From positions 1 through 47,749 of the forward strand of contig CAMCOS010000018.1 in the NCBI GenBank assembly GCA_945876565.1: a DNA stretch of 47,749 nucleotides. Reading direction: 5' to 3'. The notes beneath the pieces are model-generated. The model had not been told where the DNA came from. It did not search any database and saw only the letters and a list, made by a program, of their open reading frames with translations. Shown piece by piece: positions 7,840 to 16,325 of the stretch. The first letter of the stretch is position 1, and each line of letters begins with the position of its first letter. The translations under genes were made by a program, and so were the position numbers. This stretch comes from Lautropia mirabilis (lineage in GTDB: Bacteria > Pseudomonadota > Gammaproteobacteria > Burkholderiales > Burkholderiaceae_B).

Positions 7840-8214
7840 GTGAGACTGATCGTTTGGGGAGTATTTCTCCTGCTTGCCATCTCTTGGACAGGTTTTGTGG
7901 TGGTGTCGGCGCAGGTCATTGAATGGTCTGTGCGTAGCCTGTCAGCAGGTTCCTCGGCCTTGCTGGAGGCTGCCACTGGCAATATTGTCATTCCGATGTG
8001 GCTTAGTCCTTTACTGGAGCCGTCAGCCTGGGCTGCGTTGCTGCAGACGGTTCAAGCCTCACTGGCGGGGGTATCCGATTTCGCGCCGCTGGTCGGGACG
8101 TTGATCGGCTGGGTAGAGCCGATAGTCTGGGTGGTCTGGGGTCTAGGGCTGCTTCTGTTGATTGGATTGGCTGTTGCCGTCAATGCGTTCATTAGCCGTC
8201 GTGCGCGCCGTTGA
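7840..8214 (+). CDS. Small membrane protein of unknown function
   Basis: The protein is about 124 residues with a hydrophobic N-terminal helix (LIVWGVFLLLAISWTGFVVV), a middle amphipathic region and a C-terminal helix (VVWGLGLLLLIGLAVAVNAFI) ending in RRARR, so two membrane passes with a basic cytoplasmic tail are likely. GTG at 7840 is preferred because GGAG lies 7 bases upstream; a TTG at 7822 would add six residues. I recognise no family. It follows the SMR exporter in the same direction after a gap of about 130 bp; no functional link is shown. Confidence 0.6.
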   Translation: MRLIVWGVFLLLAISWTGFVVVSAQVIEWSVRSLSAGSSALLEAATGNIVIPMWLSPLLEPSAWAALLQTVQASLAGVSDFAPLVGTLIGWVEPIVWVVWGLGLLLLIGLAVAVNAFISRRARR

Positions 8215-8312
8215 TCTGTTGTCTGACTAATCGCGACAAGTTTGGGTATCGAGTTCATGAGGCCCCGCACAGGCACGGCGTACCATCTGCCTTTCATCGC
8301 CGAGCGAATTTC

Positions 8313-8361
8313 TGGGTGCTTTGCCAGTAAGATATTGCGATCGATATCCCTGAAGCACCCA
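8313..8361 (+). promoter_or_regulatory. Stem-loop covering the translation start region of the aminotransferase
   Basis: TGGGTGCTT (8313-8321) is perfectly complementary to AAGCACCCA (8353-8361), which ends two bases before the ATG. Inside, GATAT (8331-8335) can pair with ATATC (8344-8348). No Shine-Dalgarno sequence is visible in the region the stem covers. Confidence 0.4.
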
Positions 8362-8363
8362 TC

Positions 8364-9557
8364 ATGAATCAGCCAGCTTCTTATTTCCCCGGTATACGGT
8401 TTTTGCATTCCCCGGGCCCTACCCACGTGCCCAAGGCGGTGATGGATGCCATGACCGAGCAGCCCATGGACATGGCTGACGAACGGCTCGACCCGCTGAT
8501 TGCCGATTGTGAGAATGGCCTGCGCGCCATCATGAAAACCGAGCAAGCCGAGGTCTTCATCTACGCCTCTAACGGCCATGGCGTTTGGGAAGCAGTGACC
8601 GTCAATCTGGCATCCCCCGGACAAAAGGTGCTGGTGGCAAGCACCGGGCACTTCTCCGATTCTTGGGCACTCATGACGGAGGCCATGGGCGTTGAAGTGG
8701 TGCGCACGCCCTATCGGGAAGGCTATCCAATCGATGCCGCGGACATTGAGAACTTGCTCAATGCCGATCGGGCGCAAGAGATTGTGGCCGTCTATGTGGT
8801 GCAGACTGACACTGCTTCGAGCATCACGAGCGACGTGCCTGCCATTCGCCAAGCCATGAACCGCACCGGCCACCCGGCACTGTTGGTGGTCGATGTGGTG
8901 GCTTCGCTGGCTGCGGCACCGTATGAGATGGATGCCTGGGGCGTGGATGTGACGCTCGGTGCCTCACAAAAGGGATTGATGTGTCCGCCGGGCATGGCGT
9001 TTTGTGCGGCAAACGAGCGCGCCATTGCCGTGGCGCAATCCAACCCGGCGCATCGCTTTTACTGGGATTGGGGGCGTCGTCGCGGGGCACCCTCGTACCG
9101 CAAGTTCTGCGGGACGCCGCCACAGAACTTTTTACAGGGCTTAAACGCAGCCATTGGCTTATTGCACCGTGAGGGGCTAGACAATGTGCTGGCCAGACAC
9201 CGGCAATTTGCCAATGCCGTGCATGCGGCCGTGCAAGTCTGGTCCGCGGGCGGGCACCTGCGGTTTGTCTGTCAGGCGCCCCCGGCGCGGTCCGTGTCGG
9301 TGACAAGCATTGAAGTCGATGGGGTGCACCCCGATATGATCCGCCAAGTCGCACGCGAGAAATTTAATGTGTCACTGGCAGGTGGCTTGGGGCCATTTTT
9401 TGGGCGGGTGTTTCGCATCGGTCACCTCGGTGATCTGAGTGCCCCCATGGTGCTTGGTTGCTTAAGTGCGGTAGAGGGTACCTTGCGCACACTGAATGTG
9501 CCGATTGGTTCGGGTGCGATCGAGGCCGCCTTAAAGGCATTGCAGCCCGAAGTGTGA
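8364..9557 (+). CDS. Class V aminotransferase (alanine/serine-glyoxylate aminotransferase-like)
   Basis: This PLP enzyme of fold type I is 397 residues, the usual length. Landmarks are the N-terminal HSPGPTHVPKAV, the phosphate-binding region ASNGHGVWEA, the PLP-pyridine aspartate in LLVVDVVASLAA, and the Schiff-base lysine in TLGASQKGLMCPPGMAF. The C-terminal GPFFGRVFRIGHLGD is characteristic of the alanine-, serine- or pyruvate-glyoxylate aminotransferase family. It should transfer an amino group from serine or alanine to glyoxylate or a related oxo acid; the exact donor is not determined. It is monocistronic, and its 5' leader can fold over the start region. Confidence 0.85.
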   Translation: MNQPASYFPGIRFLHSPGPTHVPKAVMDAMTEQPMDMADERLDPLIADCENGLRAIMKTEQAEVFIYASNGHGVWEAVTVNLASPGQKVLVASTGHFSDSWALMTEAMGVEVVRTPYREGYPIDAADIENLLNADRAQEIVAVYVVQTDTASSITSDVPAIRQAMNRTGHPALLVVDVVASLAAAPYEMDAWGVDVTLGASQKGLMCPPGMAFCAANERAIAVAQSNPAHRFYWDWGRRRGAPSYRKFCGTPPQNFLQGLNAAIGLLHREGLDNVLARHRQFANAVHAAVQVWSAGGHLRFVCQAPPARSVSVTSIEVDGVHPDMIRQVAREKFNVSLAGGLGPFFGRVFRIGHLGDLSAPMVLGCLSAVEGTLRTLNVPIGSGAIEAALKALQPEV

Positions 9558-9717
9558 TCCGAAGTCGATTGCTTGAAGTCTGCTAATTTGAAATGCTGTT
9601 CAATGTGGGTGCCATGACACCATGGTGCAGCGAACGGCGATGCCAGTGGTGATATCAATGTCCAAGTGTGCAGCCAAGTTTGACGACAGGTCCAAAGAGG
9701 GCCAAGGATTAACCTCG

Positions 9718-10596
9718 ATGTTTTTGCGCAGATCGGCTACGCTGGCTTTCGTTTTGGTCGCATGGATGGCCACGATTGGTGTGTCGCATGGACAAGGCGT
9801 TGCAGCGGGTGCGGCTGCAGGTTCGGCTGAAGCAACAACCACAGCAGTAACCCCAACCCCCAGGCCAGCACCCATCTGGCTAATGGGCGAAGTCCATGAC
9901 AATCCTGATGGGCATGCGTATCGCCTGCGTGATTTGCAAGCCAAAGTCACTGCTGACTGGCGACCGGCCATTTTGATGGAGCAGTTCGATGTCGCGCGTC
10001 AGGCTGAACTCACCCGAGCCTGGCAAACCTGCAAAGAGGCACAGTGCGTCATTGACGCGGCAGGCGGCAAAGGCTGGCAGTGGGATTTGTATCAGCCGGT
10101 GATCCAGTTGGCACTTGCCTACCGCTTGCCCCTGGTGGCGGTGAATTTGTCTGGTCAAGAGCTTGGTCAAGTGATGAAAGAAGGCTTTGGCTCGGTGTTT
10201 GATGCCAACACCATCGAGGCCTATGGTCTGGATAAGCCCTTGCCCGCCGATTGGCTCAACGGTCAGCGCACTGCCATTCGTGAAGGTCACTGTAATGCCT
10301 TACCGCAAGAGATGATTGATCCCATGGTGAACGCGCAAGCAGCACGTGACGTCATGTTTGCCAAGTGGTTGGCTGAGTATGCGCCGCAAGGGGCGGTGCT
10401 GATCGCTGGTAACGGTCATGTGCGCAAAGATCTTGGCGTGTATGCCTGGTTGCCGGCTGATTTACGGTCGCGCGTTCAGGTCTTTGGTTACGTGGAATCG
10501 GATGGTGTGAGTGCCACTTGGTACGATCAGGTTCGCGTGGTGCCCGCGCACCCGCGTCCAGACCCCTGTGAGGCCTTTAAGCGTAGCCGCGGCTGA
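9718..10596 (+). CDS. ChaN family haem-binding/Tiki-like protein
   Basis: A signal sequence (MFLRRSATLAFVLVAWMATIG...SHG) precedes an Ala/Thr-rich spacer and a ChaN/Cofac_haem_bdg domain (PF04187). Conserved blocks are IWLMGEVHDNPDGHAYR, AILMEQFDVARQ and VLIAGNGHVRKDLGV, with the Glu/His residues shared by ChaN and Tiki-type proteins. Some relatives bind haem for iron uptake; the exact role here is inferred from the family. The ATG at 9718 is chosen because AAGGA precedes it and the signal peptide starts there; the frame is open further upstream. There is no lipobox, so it is likely periplasmic rather than a lipoprotein. The small lipoprotein gene starts 13 bp downstream. Confidence 0.8.
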   Translation: MFLRRSATLAFVLVAWMATIGVSHGQGVAAGAAAGSAEATTTAVTPTPRPAPIWLMGEVHDNPDGHAYRLRDLQAKVTADWRPAILMEQFDVARQAELTRAWQTCKEAQCVIDAAGGKGWQWDLYQPVIQLALAYRLPLVAVNLSGQELGQVMKEGFGSVFDANTIEAYGLDKPLPADWLNGQRTAIREGHCNALPQEMIDPMVNAQAARDVMFAKWLAEYAPQGAVLIAGNGHVRKDLGVYAWLPADLRSRVQVFGYVESDGVSATWYDQVRVVPAHPRPDPCEAFKRSRG

Positions 10597-10609
10597 TTGG
10601 AGAAAGAAG

Positions 10610-10729
10610 TTGAGATTTTTTAAATGGATTGGCGCGCTGTTGGTCACTTTGGTCGTGGCAGGCTGTGGCAACAACCCCACGCCCCAGTACACCCCGGATG
10701 GGTTTGACCCCCCTTACAACTATTACTAG
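10610..10729 (+). CDS. 39-residue lipoprotein
   Basis: A TTG start with GGAG about 8 bases upstream gives a short protein with basic N-terminus (LRFFK), hydrophobic core (WIGALLVTLVVA) and a lipobox (VVAGC), followed by only 21 residues rich in Asn, Pro and Tyr, ending YNYY. It would be processed by signal peptidase II to a tiny lipid-anchored peptide. The gene starts 13 bp after the ChaN-like gene and is probably in its operon. It does not match LptM or entericidin motifs. Confidence 0.65.
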   Translation: MRFFKWIGALLVTLVVAGCGNNPTPQYTPDGFDPPYNYY

Positions 10730-10751
10730 ACACTAGGTATTAGGTCCTGGG

Positions 10752-10780
10752 CGCTTGAACCACGTTGGCTGGTTCAAGCG
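10752..10780. terminator. Bidirectional hairpin between convergent genes
   Basis: A perfect 11-bp stem (CGCTTGAACCA with TGGTTCAAGCG) around a 7-base loop lies between the convergent lipoprotein and amidase genes. No T-run follows on either strand, so it is a stable transcript-end hairpin rather than a textbook intrinsic terminator. Confidence 0.65.
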
Positions 10781-10823
10781 ATCGGGCTATATCCCAAACC
10801 CCAAACCCCGCTCTGCCCCCACC

Positions 10824-12305
10824 CTACAAAACCGGCGGGTGTGTGACGATTGATTTCAGGTCAGCCGTGTCTGTGTGTAGCTCGCTGGTGTCTGGCTTTG
10901 CGCGCGTGAGCGCCACATCGTTTGCCAGCGCCGACTCCATAGCACTGCCAATCGCCAACAGTCTGCCGTCCTGATAGAGCGAGCCCACGACCTGCAAGCC
11001 AAACGGCATGCCAGCCTCATCGAGCCCCGTTGGCAGCGACAACGCCGGGTGGGCGCTCATGGTGACCACGTAAGTTAGTGACAACCACTCGTAGTAGTTG
11101 CGCATCGCTTGCCCGTCGACCGTCTCGGCGTAAAGCGTCTGCCAAGGAAAGGGACTGACTGGCGTGACGGGAGACAGAATCACATCGTATTGCTGCATCG
11201 CTTTGGCAAATGCCTGCATGATGCGGGTTTGTTCGAGGTGCGCCCAGGCCCGGTCCGTCAAGGTCATTTGTTGCGCGATCTCCATGTTGGCACGCACATT
11301 CGGGCTAAGCGCATGGGGATCTTTGGCGTATTGCTCGCCCATTTGAGCGATGAAGCCCTCGGCGCGCATGACATCAAACGCTCGGTGCGGATCGCCCAAA
11401 TCGAGTTTGACGGGCTCGCACACGTGGACGTGTTTGGCAATGGCCTTAACACGATGCTCAAACACACGCCGAATCATGGGGTCAACCGCACAACACCCAA
11501 AATCGGCCGTGTACCCAACCCTCAGTTCACTTAAGTCGATGTGAGGCTGTGGCCATATCACTTTGGGGCTATTGGGAAACGCCAATGGATCCATGGGCTC
11601 GTTGCCCAAGCAAACGCCAAACATCAAAGCCATGTCCGGGATGTTGCGTGCCATGGGGCCCACCACATTGAGCACGGACCAACCGAGTTTGCGACCACTT
11701 TGAGAAATCATGCCGGGTGTTGGACGAATACCGGCCACCCCGCAGCAGGCCGCCGGGATGCGCAGCGAGCCACCCACATCAGAGCCCGTGCACAGTGGCA
11801 GCATGTCGGTGGCCAAGGCTGCCGCTGAACCGCCCGAAGAGCCGCCTGCGTTTAGGTGGGTGTTGAATGGGTTGCCAGTCGCACCCCAAACAAAGTTGCG
11901 AGTATTGGCGCCAGCACCCATGTCGGGCGTGTTGGTCTTGGCGGCGACGATGGCACCAGCGGCTTTGAGTCTCGTCACCAGCGAATTGTCCTCTTTGGGC
12001 ACATGGCCGCGAAACCCGGTGTTGCCAAAGGTCGTTAAAAGCCCGGCTGTTTCGGTTAAATCCTTGATGCCAACGGGCAAGCCATGCAAGGGGCCTAGGG
12101 GCTCGCCTTTCATGACCGCCGCCTCGGCTTGTCTGGCTGCAACGCGCGCCCGCTCAAAATCCGTGGCACACAGCGCATTGACTCCGGGATTCACGGTCTG
12201 CATCTGGGTGATAAAGGCCTCTAGCACTTCAACCGGTGACAGGGTCTTTTGACCGATATGGCGCCTTAATTCGATCGCTGAGAGCGCGACGATGTCTGGT
12301 TTCAT
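10824..12305 (-). CDS. Amidase (amidase signature family)
   Basis: The protein has 493 residues and the complete amidase-signature Ser-cisSer-Lys site: the lysine in GLPVGIKDLTETAG, the glycine/serine-rich block AGGSSGGSAAALA, and the nucleophile serine in CTGSDVGGSLRIPAAC. The C-terminal half shows the expected VTMSAHPALSLPTGLDEAGMPFGLQVVG. Such enzymes hydrolyse carboxamides to acid and ammonia; relatives include GatA, but no gatB or gatC is adjacent, so a catabolic amidase is more likely. AGGAGC lies 10 bases before the ATG. Four 16-bp repeats occupy its upstream region. With neighbouring urea and nucleobase uptake genes it may serve nitrogen scavenging. Confidence 0.87.
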   Translation of the reverse strand: MKPDIVALSAIELRRHIGQKTLSPVEVLEAFITQMQTVNPGVNALCATDFERARVAARQAEAAVMKGEPLGPLHGLPVGIKDLTETAGLLTTFGNTGFRGHVPKEDNSLVTRLKAAGAIVAAKTNTPDMGAGANTRNFVWGATGNPFNTHLNAGGSSGGSAAALATDMLPLCTGSDVGGSLRIPAACCGVAGIRPTPGMISQSGRKLGWSVLNVVGPMARNIPDMALMFGVCLGNEPMDPLAFPNSPKVIWPQPHIDLSELRVGYTADFGCCAVDPMIRRVFEHRVKAIAKHVHVCEPVKLDLGDPHRAFDVMRAEGFIAQMGEQYAKDPHALSPNVRANMEIAQQMTLTDRAWAHLEQTRIMQAFAKAMQQYDVILSPVTPVSPFPWQTLYAETVDGQAMRNYYEWLSLTYVVTMSAHPALSLPTGLDEAGMPFGLQVVGSLYQDGRLLAIGSAMESALANDVALTRAKPDTSELHTDTADLKSIVTHPPVL

Positions 12306-12334
12306 GGGTTTTTTGCTCCTGCTGCGGCCGATGG

Positions 12335-12398
12335 CGATTCGGTAGTCGTCCGATTGGATAGTCGTCCGATTCGATAGTCGTCCGATTCGATAGTCGTT
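12335..12398. repeat. 16-bp tandem repeat, 4 copies
   Basis: Four consecutive units of CGATTCGATAGTCGTC, each with at most two changes, lie in the 178-bp region between the divergent amidase and SulP starts, beginning 30 bp from the amidase ATG. They would sit in the amidase promoter or leader. Confidence 0.92.
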
Positions 12399-12483
12399 TT
12401 AAGCCATTGTTGTGATTATTAATTAGTGACATCATTATGGCATTGAGCGCCCCTGCGCATGAGAGGGCGCGTGGAGACACGTT

Positions 12484-14094
12484 TTGATTGCTTTGCTTGA
12501 GGCTAGCCGTGCTGGATTGTTAAAGCCCGCCCAATGGGCCAACAACATCATCGCTGGCCTGGTGGTTGGTGTGGTGGCTTTGCCGCTTTCGATGGCATTT
12601 GCCATTGCCTCTGGGGCGCGACCCGAACAAGGCATCTACACCGCCATTGTGGCGGGCATCATGGTGAGTCTGTTTGGCGGCAGCCGCTTGCAAATCGCCG
12701 GACCCACCGGGGCGTTCATCGCGATTTTGGCGGGCATCACGGCAACCTATGGCATTGATGGCCTGCAGGTGGCTACGCTGATGGCGGGCATTTTGTTGCT
12801 GCTCATGGGCCTGTTTCGTCTCGGTGGCGTGGTGCAGTTCATCCCGGCACCCGTCATCATCGGATTCACCGCTGGCATCGGCGTCATTATCTTCACCGGT
12901 CAATGGGCCGATTTTTTGGGGGTGGAACGACAAATCTCGGGGCAGTTCCACAAGAAGCTGTGGGCGGTCGTGCAATCGGTGCCGAACTTAAGTTGGGCAA
13001 CGCTCACGATTGGCCTATTGAGCTTGGCCATCTTGCTGATTAACCCGCGCATCAAGCGGCTGCGCCGCATCCCGGGGCCCTTGATTGTGCTGGCGGCGGC
13101 CACCTTGATTCAAAGCATTTTTCAGTTTCAGGGCGTGGCGACCATCGGTTCGGCATTTGGTGGCATTCCAGCGGGCTTGCCCGAGTTTCGTGTGCCTGAG
13201 CTCTCGTTTGGCAAGATGCTGCTGCTCATTGGGCCAGCGATGACCATTGCCATGCTCGGCGCGATTGAGTCTTTGCTCTCGGCCGTGGTGGCCGATCGCA
13301 TGGCCGGTACTCGGCATGGATCGAACCAGGAGCTCGTGGGGCAGGGGCTAGCCAACATCATTGCACCATTTTTTGGGGGGTTTGCCGCCACGGGTGCGAT
13401 TGCGCGCACCGCCACCAACATTCGCAACGGGGCAACGAGCCCCTTGGCTGGCGTGGTGCACGCGCTGACATTGGTCGGTGTGTTGCTGGTGTTGGCGCCA
13501 TTGGCGGTCAACATTCCGCTGGCAAGTCTGTCGGCGATCTTGTTTGTGGTGGCGTGGAACATGAGTGAGCCCCATCGAATGATGGCCATGCTCAAGCGTG
13601 CGCCGGCGGCAGACCGCGTGATTTTATTGGTGACGTTTTTTCTGACGGTGTTTGCCGATCTGGTGGTTGCGGTCAACGTGGGCGTGGTGTTGGCGGTGCT
13701 GCATTTTCTGCGGCGCATGACGCAGACCGTCAAAATCCAGCAAATCGCAGATCACGACAACTACCGCCTGTCCAAGGCCGTGGGTCCTTTGTTTTTTGGG
13801 GCGGTGGGCCCGATTGAGTTGGCTGCGCGCTCAGTGCCTGATTCAGTGACACGCTGGATTATCGACTTAAGTGAAACGCCTTTTATCGATGCCACGGCCA
13901 TACAGGCGCTCGAAGATGTAATTGCCAACTTAAAGAATCGTGGCATTGCAGTGACCTTGGCCGGTGCGAATGCGCTGGTGTATCGCAAGCTCTCAACGCA
14001 CGGCACACTGACGCTTTTGGGCGAGGGCGGCTATGTCACTTCAGTGCAAAGTGCCACCGCCAAGTTCGCCTCAGAGGCGCCAGTTAATGCCTAA
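12484..14094 (+). CDS. SulP family inorganic anion transporter
   Basis: The 536 residues comprise a membrane domain of about 14 helices (residues 20-420) and a C-terminal cytoplasmic STAS domain (about 435-525). SulP marks include LPLSMAFAIASGARPEQGIYTAIVAG, the substrate-site loop QIAGPTGAFIAILAG and SLFGGSRLQ. The STAS part shows IIDLSETPFIDATAIQALEDV. Members move sulfate, bicarbonate or dicarboxylates with Na+ or H+; the substrate is not readable here. The start is a TTG with GGAGA 7 bases upstream; no ATG lies nearby. Its 3' end overlaps the convergent amidohydrolase gene by 24 bp. Confidence 0.87.
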   Translation: MIALLEASRAGLLKPAQWANNIIAGLVVGVVALPLSMAFAIASGARPEQGIYTAIVAGIMVSLFGGSRLQIAGPTGAFIAILAGITATYGIDGLQVATLMAGILLLLMGLFRLGGVVQFIPAPVIIGFTAGIGVIIFTGQWADFLGVERQISGQFHKKLWAVVQSVPNLSWATLTIGLLSLAILLINPRIKRLRRIPGPLIVLAAATLIQSIFQFQGVATIGSAFGGIPAGLPEFRVPELSFGKMLLLIGPAMTIAMLGAIESLLSAVVADRMAGTRHGSNQELVGQGLANIIAPFFGGFAATGAIARTATNIRNGATSPLAGVVHALTLVGVLLVLAPLAVNIPLASLSAILFVVAWNMSEPHRMMAMLKRAPAADRVILLVTFFLTVFADLVVAVNVGVVLAVLHFLRRMTQTVKIQQIADHDNYRLSKAVGPLFFGAVGPIELAARSVPDSVTRWIIDLSETPFIDATAIQALEDVIANLKNRGIAVTLAGANALVYRKLSTHGTLTLLGEGGYVTSVQSATAKFASEAPVNA

Positions 14095-15351
14095 CTGGTC
14101 TGAGCCCCACGTCAAGGATGCCTCGCGCGCCGCAGTTTGCGCCACCACCTTGCCGCGACGAATGACAGCCAGGCGTGTGGCACGTAACCGAATGGCTTCG
14201 ACGGCATCACGGGCTTGCAACAACACCAAGTCAGCGTGGCAGCCAGGCGCGATGCCATAATCTTTCAGATCAAGAATGCGGGCCGCGTTGGTGGTCACCG
14301 CCTCAAAACATCGGCGCATGCCATCTTGGCTTGTCATCTGCGCCACATGCAGTCCCATGTGGGCGACTTCCAGCATGTCGCCAGAACCGAGGCTATACCA
14401 AGGGTCCATGACGCAATCCTGGCCAAATGCCACGGTTAAACCGGCCTGCATCAGTTCAGGTACCCGGGTCATGCCCCGCCGTTTGGGGTAGGTGTCGTGG
14501 CGGCCTTGCAAGGTAATGTTGATCAAGGGGTTGGCAATCACACGCAAGTTGGCTTCAGCCATGAGCGGGATCAGTTTGCTCGCGTAATAGTTGTCCATGC
14601 TGTGCATGGAGGTTAAGTGTGAGCCGGTGACTCGACCGTTGAGTCCCAGCCGTTGGGTCTCGGCAACCAAGGTCTCGACGTGGCGTGACAGCGGATCATC
14701 GCTTTCGTCGCAATGCATGTCAACCAAGAGACCACGCTCAGCGGCAAGCTCGCACAGCAGGCGAATGCTTTGCGTGCCGTCGCTCATCGTGCGCTCAAAA
14801 TGCGGTATGCCGCCCACGACATCCACGCCCAGGTCCAGGGCTCGCTTTAAGTTATCGAGCGCACCGGGACTGCGTAGTACCCCGTCCTGGGGAAAGGCCA
14901 CGAGTTGCAGATCAAGGTACGGTTTGACCGACGCCTTGACCTGCAGTAAGGCTTGAGCTGCAAGTAAACGCGGGTCGCTGATATCGACGTGGCTGCGAAT
15001 CGCGAGCAACCCATTGGCCACCGCCCACTGGCAATACCGGGTAGCAGTCTGGACGATGGCATCTTGAGCCAAGGTTGGTTTGAGCTCTCCCCAGAGCGCA
15101 ATGCCTTCAAGCAAAGTGCCGCTGTCGTTCACGCGCGGCTGTCCATACCGCAAAGCGGAGTCCATATGAAAGTGGGCATCCACAAACGCGGGCGCGAGTA
15201 ACTGACCGGCTGCGTCAATTTCCTGGGCTGCACTCGCCTGGGCGAGCGCCGCATCGGGTTTGACCTCAACGATGCGACCATGGTCGATTGCCACCGACAT
15301 GTGCTGCTGCAAGTCGGGCAGGGTGGCGTGGCGGATGATGAGATCAAACAT
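14071..15351 (-). CDS. Cytosine-deaminase-like amidohydrolase
   Basis: This metal-dependent amidohydrolase (TIM barrel) is closely similar along its length to E. coli CodA as I remember it: AFVDAHFHMD (His60, His62), IPHFERT, MHCDESDD (His213, Glu216), GSHLTSMHS (His245), NPLINITLQGRHDTYPKRRG and DPWYSLG. The metal and general acid/base residues are kept, including Asp312. However, the two residues flanking the catalytic Asp differ from CodA (GHDD there, GQDC here), and the second of these contacts the pyrimidine in CodA, so the substrate may be another nucleobase or cyclic amide. It lies last in the BMP-type importer operon and probably releases ammonia from the imported compound. Confidence 0.83.
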   Translation of the reverse strand: MFDLIIRHATLPDLQQHMSVAIDHGRIVEVKPDAALAQASAAQEIDAAGQLLAPAFVDAHFHMDSALRYGQPRVNDSGTLLEGIALWGELKPTLAQDAIVQTATRYCQWAVANGLLAIRSHVDISDPRLLAAQALLQVKASVKPYLDLQLVAFPQDGVLRSPGALDNLKRALDLGVDVVGGIPHFERTMSDGTQSIRLLCELAAERGLLVDMHCDESDDPLSRHVETLVAETQRLGLNGRVTGSHLTSMHSMDNYYASKLIPLMAEANLRVIANPLINITLQGRHDTYPKRRGMTRVPELMQAGLTVAFGQDCVMDPWYSLGSGDMLEVAHMGLHVAQMTSQDGMRRCFEAVTTNAARILDLKDYGIAPGCHADLVLLQARDAVEAIRLRATRLAVIRRGKVVAQTAAREASLTWGSDQLGINWRL

Positions 15352-15386
15352 GGTCAGGCTGCTTTCTAAGTTGTGTTGTGCTCATC

Positions 15387-16325
15387 TTAACGCTCGCCTT
15401 TGCGGTAGGGCTTCATCAGTGCTTGCGGATAGGATGCGCGCCTGGCCACCACGATGAGCGCCACAATCGAGAGTACGTAGGGCAACATGAGGTATAGCTG
15501 GTAGGGCATGATGTCTGCACCAGGGGTGGTCTGCAGTCGAATCTGCAGCGCATCAAAAACTGCAAACAGCAAGGCGCCCACCAATGCTTTACCGGGCCGC
15601 CAGGAGGCAAACACCACCAAGGCCACACAAATCCAGCCCCGTCCATTGATCATGTTAAAGAAAAACGCGTTAAATGCGGCCAGCGTCAGAAAGGCACCCG
15701 CCACGCCCATGAGCGCTGACCCGGCCATGATCGACAGGGTTCGGGTGAGCGTGACTGAAATTCCTTGTCCTTCAGCGGCATGTGGATTCTCGCCCACCAT
15801 TCGGATGGCCAAGCCAAACGGCGTGCGGTAGAGCAGCCAAGCCAAGGCAGGCACCAACAAGAGCGCCAGCAACGTCAACGGTGTCTGTTGGTTCAGGATG
15901 GGAATGGCCAGCCAGCTCATGTCACTGAAAGTTTGCACCGTGGGTGGCGTTGCGCTGTTGCTGAAAGTCATCCGATAGCCGTAGTAACTTAACGCCGTGG
16001 CCAACATGGTGATGCCGATGCCTGAGACGTGCTGCGAGAGGGCGAGCGTGACGGTTAAGAACGCATGCAGCAATCCAAACAAGGCACCCACACTGGCTGC
16101 AACGAGCACACCCGTCCAGAGTGATGCTCCCATGTACACGGCCAGCCACCCGGTGAATGCGCCAGCCACCATGATGCCTTCGATGCCGAGGTTTAATACC
16201 CCCGCGCGTTCACACAGCAACACACCGAGCACACCAAATAGCAGCGGCGTGGCCAGGCGCAAGACCGCCACCCAGAAGCTCCCCTGGCCGATGATCTCGA
16301 TTAACTCAGCCATCATCAGCGCCAC
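15387..16325 (-). CDS. BMP-type nucleobase/nucleoside ABC transporter permease 2
   Basis: A 312-residue inner membrane protein of the BPD_transp_2 family with about 8-9 helices. The cytoplasmic coupling segment ERAGVLNLGIEGIMVAGAF and the later VGENPHAAEGQGISVT are typical of the NupQ/YufQ half of purine and pyrimidine nucleoside importers. It pairs with the adjacent permease and the double ATPase; its start overlaps the end of the upstream permease by 10 bp, which suggests coupled translation. The codA-like gene follows after 35 bp. Confidence 0.85.
   Translation of the reverse strand: MALMMAELIEIIGQGSFWVAVLRLATPLLFGVLGVLLCERAGVLNLGIEGIMVAGAFTGWLAVYMGASLWTGVLVAASVGALFGLLHAFLTVTLALSQHVSGIGITMLATALSYYGYRMTFSNSATPPTVQTFSDMSWLAIPILNQQTPLTLLALLLVPALAWLLYRTPFGLAIRMVGENPHAAEGQGISVTLTRTLSIMAGSALMGVAGAFLTLAAFNAFFFNMINGRGWICVALVVFASWRPGKALVGALLFAVFDALQIRLQTTPGADIMPYQLYLMLPYVLSIVALIVVARRASYPQALMKPYRKGER

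Noticed and set aside
8052-8873. 273-codon minus-strand frame over the aminotransferase start
   Set aside because: It lies antisense to a gene with clear PLP-enzyme motifs and has no family likeness; it is a by-product of codon bias.
10824-12305. GatA subunit of the tRNA amidotransferase
   Set aside because: The amidase signature is shared, but gatB and gatC are not adjacent and the gene stands alone, so a catabolic amidase is more likely.
12335-12398. CRISPR-like array
   Set aside because: Units follow one another directly with no spacers, as in the other short arrays; no cas genes are in the window.
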